The notes beneath the pieces were generated by a model. It was not told the DNA's origin. It did not search any database and saw only the letters and a list, made by a program, of their open reading frames with translations. Shown here piece after piece: positions 59,991 through 64,000 of a stretch of DNA of 64,000 nucleotides; position 1 is the stretch's first letter; every line of letters starts with the position of its first letter. The position numbers and the translations under genes were made by a program. Source of the stretch: Comamonas endophytica (lineage in GTDB: Bacteria; Pseudomonadota; Gammaproteobacteria; Burkholderiales; Burkholderiaceae_C); the NCBI RefSeq assembly GCF_023634805.2, contig NZ_CP106881.1, positions 2,524,001 to 2,588,000 on the forward strand, in the 5' to 3' direction.

Positions 59991-61970
59991 CTATCTCAAT
60001 ATGCCGGCCAGGGTCATGGGCGACACCTGGTTGGATGCGCCGAACTTCGCCTTGACGCGCATGCTGGAGTAATACGCGCTGTAGCCCTCCTGATTCCGCG
60101 TTTCCCATTGGGAAGAACCTGCCGGGAGGATGTGCGATGCCGGATCGCTTCCCGTTTCCCAGGCCGTGATCTGTCGATGCGCGGTATCCAGCCTGCGGGT
60201 CGCGGCGGCGATCTCGTTGGGGGTCATTCCGTTTTGCGCCAGCATGTCCTGGAACTGCTCCTTGCGCGCGTGCAGCGTCTTGATGCGCGCGGCGGTGTCG
60301 GCATCGATGGCATTTGCCGGCATCCCCTGGTAGGCCACGCCGGTCTGCATCTGCGCCGGGTCGCCGTCGGGGTGGATGCCCTTTTCGTCCACCCATTCGC
60401 CAAAGCTGAAATCGTTGTCGATACCTATCAGACCCGCCACCTTCCCATCGGCTGCGTATTGGATGAAAAGGTTGCTGGGGTTGCGGTCGCCCTGGCCGCA
60501 GATGAAATCAAGCCATTGCAGGCGGTTGAGATCGCGGTTGAGCCTGGCGTCGACAATCAGGCCTTTGTCGTCCAGCGGCAGCATGAAGACGCGTTTTGCC
60601 AGATAGGTCAGTCGGGCATGCTCACGGGTGACGGACTCGAAAGCCCTGGGCCCCAGGCTTGCGCTGCGGTTCAGCACCTCGGTTCCCGTCACTTCGATGC
60701 CTGCAATCTGCTCGCGGGAGAACCTTTTTTCCATGAAGCCTGTGGTCCTCTCTATGGCCTGCTGGATATCCTTTTCCAGGCTGAGCTTCTGCAGATGCAC
60801 CTGGCTGCCCGCATGGCCCGTGATTTTCAGATTGTGGCTGGCCAGCTGCGCGTTCCAGTGGGCGGTTTTCCTCTCGATTTCATCAGGGTCGAACGAGGTA
60901 GTGAAACTGAGCTGGCCGGTAGCGCTGAACACGGAGACGCCTTGCGCCCTGGCCATGGCAATACCGTCCACTCCGTCCTGCCGCGTGGCAAGCGTCTGGG
61001 CAATCAGCTCCGGCATTCCCAGCGCGTGCGCAATTTCGCAGGTGGCGATATTGCGGCCGATGACATTGCCATCGGCCGCAATCTCGCTGGCGCCCGCCTG
61101 GCTGCCCAGATTTTCCCGGGTCTGAATGCCATAGAAAGGGAAGTTTTCGGGCGCTTTGCCCGCCACCGGCTTGAACACCATCTCGCGGCTTTCGGAGCGT
61201 TGCATGAAGGCCGCGCTGGACACCACGTTCACCGCGCCCGCGCCCAGCCGCTGCAGCTCCCCCAGGCGGTTGCCATCGCTGTAGTGGCCGGTGTGGGCGT
61301 TGCTGGCAGTGGCGGCGGTGGGGGCGCTGTCTCTGGCATGCTCGGCGGCCCTGATGAAAGTGCTGATCTCGCCTGCCGTCAGCGGGGCGCTGCTGGTCCA
61401 GTCCACCACCTGGGATACCTGGTTGAGCACCTGGTCGCTGAATCGGCCCACCATGGTGTCGAGCACCTCCATCCTGTAATCCTGGTGCGACTCGCCAGGG
61501 CGTTGGCCGGGCAAGGAAAAGGCTGGCTCCGGCGCCTGGGCAGCCGGCAGGCGCCGGGCAGCGGCGCCGGCGCCGGTGGCAGCGCGCTCCTGCAGCCGCT
61601 CCGCGGTCTGTATGACCTCGCGCACCTCCCGGGCCGTGAGCGGCTTGCTGCTTGACCAGTCGATGAGCTGCGATGTCTGGTTCAGCACATGGTCGTCGAA
61701 GCGGCCCATCAATGCATCCAGCACCCGCATCCGCACGTCCTGGTGCGCCATCTGCTCGAACGGATCCCGGGCAACGGGGGCCCTGTCTGCCGGACCGGCA
61801 TGGCGGGTGCCCGTGAGGGCGGCGGGCAGGAGCCAGTTCACGACGCGCCCAAGGAAGCTGCCCACCTTGACATCGCCACTCCCGCCCTGGCTGCCATCGA
61901 GCCGCAGGATTTCCGTACCTTGGACCAAAGACGAGTTGACATGGCTCTTGAGGGCGCTGAAATCCACCAT
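59991..61970 (-). CDS. Predicted type III secretion effector with kinase-like C-terminal domain
   Basis: A 659-residue protein of no family I can name. The first 35 residues are Ser/Gly/Gln-rich without a Sec signal, like type III export signals. Two copies of a 51-residue module follow (H76-L126 and H162-A212; 30 identities by my count). The C-terminal half resembles the phosphatidylinositol-kinase/protein-kinase-like fold: a candidate ATP Lys at K267 (MVFKPVAG), a catalytic-loop-like GQGDRNPSN (492-500) and a metal-site-like IGIDNDFSFG (515-524 region). A CesT-like chaperone gene lies 32 bp upstream on the same strand. GC content is lower than in the flanks (33/60 in 60421-60480). Kinase activity and secretion are inference. 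Confidence 0.7.
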   Translation of the reverse strand: MVDFSALKSHVNSSLVQGTEILRLDGSQGGSGDVKVGSFLGRVVNWLLPAALTGTRHAGPADRAPVARDPFEQMAHQDVRMRVLDALMGRFDDHVLNQTSQLIDWSSSKPLTAREVREVIQTAERLQERAATGAGAAARRLPAAQAPEPAFSLPGQRPGESHQDYRMEVLDTMVGRFSDQVLNQVSQVVDWTSSAPLTAGEISTFIRAAEHARDSAPTAATASNAHTGHYSDGNRLGELQRLGAGAVNVVSSAAFMQRSESREMVFKPVAGKAPENFPFYGIQTRENLGSQAGASEIAADGNVIGRNIATCEIAHALGMPELIAQTLATRQDGVDGIAMARAQGVSVFSATGQLSFTTSFDPDEIERKTAHWNAQLASHNLKITGHAGSQVHLQKLSLEKDIQQAIERTTGFMEKRFSREQIAGIEVTGTEVLNRSASLGPRAFESVTREHARLTYLAKRVFMLPLDDKGLIVDARLNRDLNRLQWLDFICGQGDRNPSNLFIQYAADGKVAGLIGIDNDFSFGEWVDEKGIHPDGDPAQMQTGVAYQGMPANAIDADTAARIKTLHARKEQFQDMLAQNGMTPNEIAAATRRLDTAHRQITAWETGSDPASHILPAGSSQWETRNQEGYSAYYSSMRVKAKFGASNQVSPMTLAGILR

Positions 61971-62002
61971 GGGATGTTTCCTGCAAAGGCTGGGGAGGGG
62001 GG

Positions 62003-62455
62003 TCAGACCAGTTGCTGCATCAACCGCTGCGGCAGGGCGGTTTCCGCGGCGGAGGGGGGCGCCGCGCTGTGCAGCCGGTGCATCCAGAGCTCGGCGGTAT
62101 TGACCAGCAGGGTCATGCGGGCCTCGAGCCCATTGACGGTGATGTGCGCGCCCTCGATCAGGCAGCTCAGCAGGCACTCGCCGCTTTCCTTGTCGCGCGA
62201 CAGGCTGGCGCCGCCGGTGTGCCGGTAGAGAAAACCCGCGTGCAGCATCTCCCAGGCCATGGCCGGCTGGGCCTGGTCATCGAGCCGGCCCAACGGGCAG
62301 TAGCACAGCACCTGTTCCTCGTCGTCGAGCAGCTGCAGGTGCACATGCACCGCATCGAAGCGCAGCGCGCAATGTCCCTGCTCATCCAGGCGCAGGCCAT
62401 CGAGCCCCATCCGGTGGCCAAACTCATGCAAGGCTTTTTCAAAGCAGCGGCTCAT
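62003..62455 (-). CDS. CesT-family type III secretion chaperone (predicted)
   Basis: A 150-residue small acidic protein with the layout of class I secretion chaperones: an N-terminal amphipathic helix (MSRCFEKALHEFGHRMG), alternating strands (HCALRFDAVHVHLQL, VLCYCPLGRLDD), a central dimer helix (QPAMAWEMLHAGFL), a strand pair (ECLLSCLIEGAHIT) and a C-terminal helix (LLVNTAELWMHRL). Chaperones of this family bind the N-terminus of their effector just downstream in the operon, which is the arrangement here. The ribosome site is weak. Upstream, GGAACC (62521-62516, minus strand) could be an ECF/HrpL-type -35, without a convincing second half. Confidence 0.72.
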   Translation of the reverse strand: MSRCFEKALHEFGHRMGLDGLRLDEQGHCALRFDAVHVHLQLLDDEEQVLCYCPLGRLDDQAQPAMAWEMLHAGFLYRHTGGASLSRDKESGECLLSCLIEGAHITVNGLEARMTLLVNTAELWMHRLHSAAPPSAAETALPQRLMQQLV

Positions 62456-62590
62456 ACAGGCACTTTCGGAAGCGGCGCAGGGATCATCCAGAGTAGGTAA
62501 CGGATCACCCGGCGCGGTTCCAGATTTGCCTGCGCGGCCGGCTAGCCCGGGCGCGTGCCTTGGCGCCGCGCCGCCAGCGGACCCTCGCCG

Positions 62591-63250
62591 TTACCGCCCG
62601 CCCTGGCGCTGCACGTAGGGCTGCAGCAGCACGATCAGCGCGCCCGCGCCGCCATCGACCGGGCGTGCCTGCACGAAGGCCAGCACCTCCTGCTTCTGCA
62701 CCAGCCAGCTGTGCACCCGGCCCTTGAGCACCGGCATGCGCCCCGGCGAGCCCAGCCCCTTGCCGTGCACCACGCGCACGCAACGCGCGCCGTCGCGATG
62801 GGCCTTGCGGATGAATGCCCCCAGCGCCTCGCGCGCCTCGTCGGTGCGCAGCCCATGCAGGTCGAGCTGGCGCTGGATGCTCCAGTGGCCGGCGCGCAGC
62901 CGCTGCGCCACATCGTGGCCCATGCCGGGGCGCAGGTAGCTCAGCTGGTCATCGGTCAGCAGCAGGGTGCTGACATCGAACTCGTCGCTGATCGCCTCGC
63001 GCAGCACCGATTGCTCGTCGAGCAGCCGCTGCTGCGGCACGGGCAGCACGTTGCCGGGCACGGGGGCGAGGCGGTTGTGCGCATGGCGCAGCGGCAGCAC
63101 GCTGCCCACGGCCTGCAGGAACAGCGCCCGGTCGGTGGCCGGGCGCAGGGCGGCGCGGCGTTCTTCCTCGGCCTGCAGCGCAGCCTGCTGCGCTGCGGCA
63201 GCCAGGGCTTTGCGGACCGGCTTCAGGTCCTGGAGGGATTTCACGCGCAT
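62591..63250 (-). CDS. Smr domain protein (MutS2-type small nuclease domain)
   Basis: A 219-residue protein with an N-terminal charged helix (about 1-35, LKPVRKALAAAAQQAALQAEEERR) and a C-terminal Smr domain (about 128-205): LDLHGLRTDEAREALGAFI and the HGKG-type motif VVHGKGLGSPGRMPVLKGRV. Smr domains are nucleases acting on DNA or, in ribosome rescue, on mRNA (SmrB-type). The 135-bp gap to the chaperone gene contains the promoter region of the chaperone. Confidence 0.9.
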   Translation of the reverse strand: MRVKSLQDLKPVRKALAAAAQQAALQAEEERRAALRPATDRALFLQAVGSVLPLRHAHNRLAPVPGNVLPVPQQRLLDEQSVLREAISDEFDVSTLLLTDDQLSYLRPGMGHDVAQRLRAGHWSIQRQLDLHGLRTDEAREALGAFIRKAHRDGARCVRVVHGKGLGSPGRMPVLKGRVHSWLVQKQEVLAFVQARPVDGGAGALIVLLQPYVQRQGGR

Positions 63251-63334
63251 GCAGCCTTTTTATCCCAAGATGGGCAAGCTCCGGCGCAACCGCCGCCATA
63301 TCCTGCGAACCGGACTGCTTTTGTCCCTGGCGCC

Positions 63335-64000
63335 TCATATCAATCCCTGTTCGGCCATCGACAGGCCGGCGCCGGGCGCGACGATGATATGGTCGAGCAC
63401 GCGCACGTCCACCAGCCCCAGCGCGCTGCGCAGCATCTGCGTCAGCGCCAGGTCGGCGGGGCTGGGGTGGACGGCGCCGCTGGGATGGTTGTGCGCCAGC
63501 ACCACGGCCGCCGCCTGGTGCCGCAGGGCGTGCAGCACGACCTCCCGGGGATACACGCTGGTCTGCGCCAGCGTGCCGCGGAACATTTCCTCCATGGCGA
63601 TCAGCCGGTGCTGGTTGTCGAGAAACAACACCGCGAACACTTCATGGTCTTTGCCCGCGAGATGCAGCTGCAGGTACTGCATGACGGCGCCCGGGCTGTC
63701 GAAGACCGCGCGCTCGCTCAGCCGCTGGGCCAGCGCGCGGCGCGCGAGCTCGAGCACCGCCAGCAACTGGGCGCGCTTGGCCGGGCCCAGGCCCTTGATG
63801 CGCGCGAGGTCTTGCGAGGGCGCCTGCAGCAGGCCTGCGATGCCGCCGAATCCGCCGCGCAGCAGGCCGCTGATGGGGTCGATGGCCGGCGGTTCGAGCA
63901 GTTCCTGCGCCAGCTGCAGCACGCCCTTGCCGGCGACGCCGGTGCGCAGCACGATGGCCAGCAGCTCGGCATCGGCCAGCGCGCCAGGGCCGCGCACCAG
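63335..64000 (-). CDS. radC: RadC family JAB-domain protein, N-terminus cut by window edge
   Basis: At least 222 codons remain open to the right edge; the native start lies outside. The visible part has the N-terminal HhH-like region ([24 protein letters not shown]) and the C-terminal MPN/JAB domain with metal-binding [20 protein letters not shown] (the HxHP...D motif). Despite its name, RadC has no proven role in DNA repair. GTG at 63997 could be read as a start, but the family continues further upstream ([16 protein letters not shown]), so I treat the gene as truncated by the edge. Confidence 0.92.
   Translation of the reverse strand: MVRGPGALADAELLAIVLRTGVAGKGVLQLAQELLEPPAIDPISGLLRGGFGGIAGLLQAPSQDLARIKGLGPAKRAQLLAVLELARRALAQRLSERAVFDSPGAVMQYLQLHLAGKDHEVFAVLFLDNQHRLIAMEEMFRGTLAQTSVYPREVVLHALRHQAAAVVLAHNHPSGAVHPSPADLALTQMLRSALGLVDVRVLDHIIVAPGAGLSMAEQGLI

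Noticed and set aside
62456..62590. A PIP box (TTCG-N16-TTCG type) or full hrp box upstream of the chaperone
   Set aside because: No TTCG pair at the right spacing was found. GGAACC is present (62521-62516) but is followed by TACCTA rather than CCAC-N2-A at N16, so it stays a weak hint.

Overview
The window is about 67-70% GC, densely coded on both strands, and looks like a chromosomal segment of a Comamonadaceae bacterium (Burkholderiales: the Acidovorax/Comamonas/Delftia group). The evidence is the gene neighbourhoods (coxB-coxA-ctaG-coxC-surf1-sco next to rpoH; ftsY beside an M16 peptidase pair, rsmD and coaD; lysA facing a LysR regulator; nadC-nadA) and dispersed copies of a short GTTCGTCCTGAGC-type palindromic repeat. 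I cannot name the genus. No rRNA, tRNA, CRISPR array, insertion sequence or phage gene was seen.

Layout. 1-8116: a leftward run moxR, a small membrane protein, a GNAT acetyltransferase, a VWA protein, tamA and tamB (cut by the left edge). 8227-13071: a c4-type cytochrome, a DUF1841 protein, a LysE exporter, a MaoC dehydratase, trmL, comF and a BioC-like protein. 13514-20905: an aa3-type cytochrome c oxidase operon with assembly factors CtaG, SURF1 and SCO. Heme A synthase (ctaA) is absent and heme O synthase (ctaB) survives only as a short frameshifted 3' remnant. 20943-28915: a Bug solute-binding protein, rpoH, cutA, ftsY, two M16 peptidases, rsmD and coaD. 28934-33991: a zinc metallopeptidase, three small envelope/stress proteins, and a CHASE3 histidine kinase with two response regulators. 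34120-39724: moeB, ctpA, gpmA, a rhodanese, grxC, secB and gpsA. 39771-40016: a 34-bp tandem array inside a dispersed repeat. 40059-46809: lysA/lysR, nadC-nadA, a pabB-pabC fusion and a DTW protein. 46806-57171: an MFS transporter, a CHMI isomerase, scpA, a BamE-like lipoprotein, metG, an Mrr-like membrane protein, apbC and an FtsX-type permease. 57221-64000: a lipoprotein alpha/beta hydrolase, a truncated haemoglobin, a predicted type III effector with its chaperone, an Smr protein and radC (cut by the right edge).

Two items stand out. First, 59991-62455 encodes a CesT-like secretion chaperone followed 32 bp later by a 659-residue protein with a duplicated N-terminal module and a C-terminal region carrying signatures of a phosphatidylinositol-kinase-like fold. 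It is lower in GC than its flanks and has no secretion apparatus nearby, so it is the best candidate for an undescribed system. Second, the oxidase operon has lost its heme A biosynthesis genes by what looks like an internal deletion. The heme A supply must then come from elsewhere in the genome, or this oxidase no longer works as a normal aa3 enzyme.
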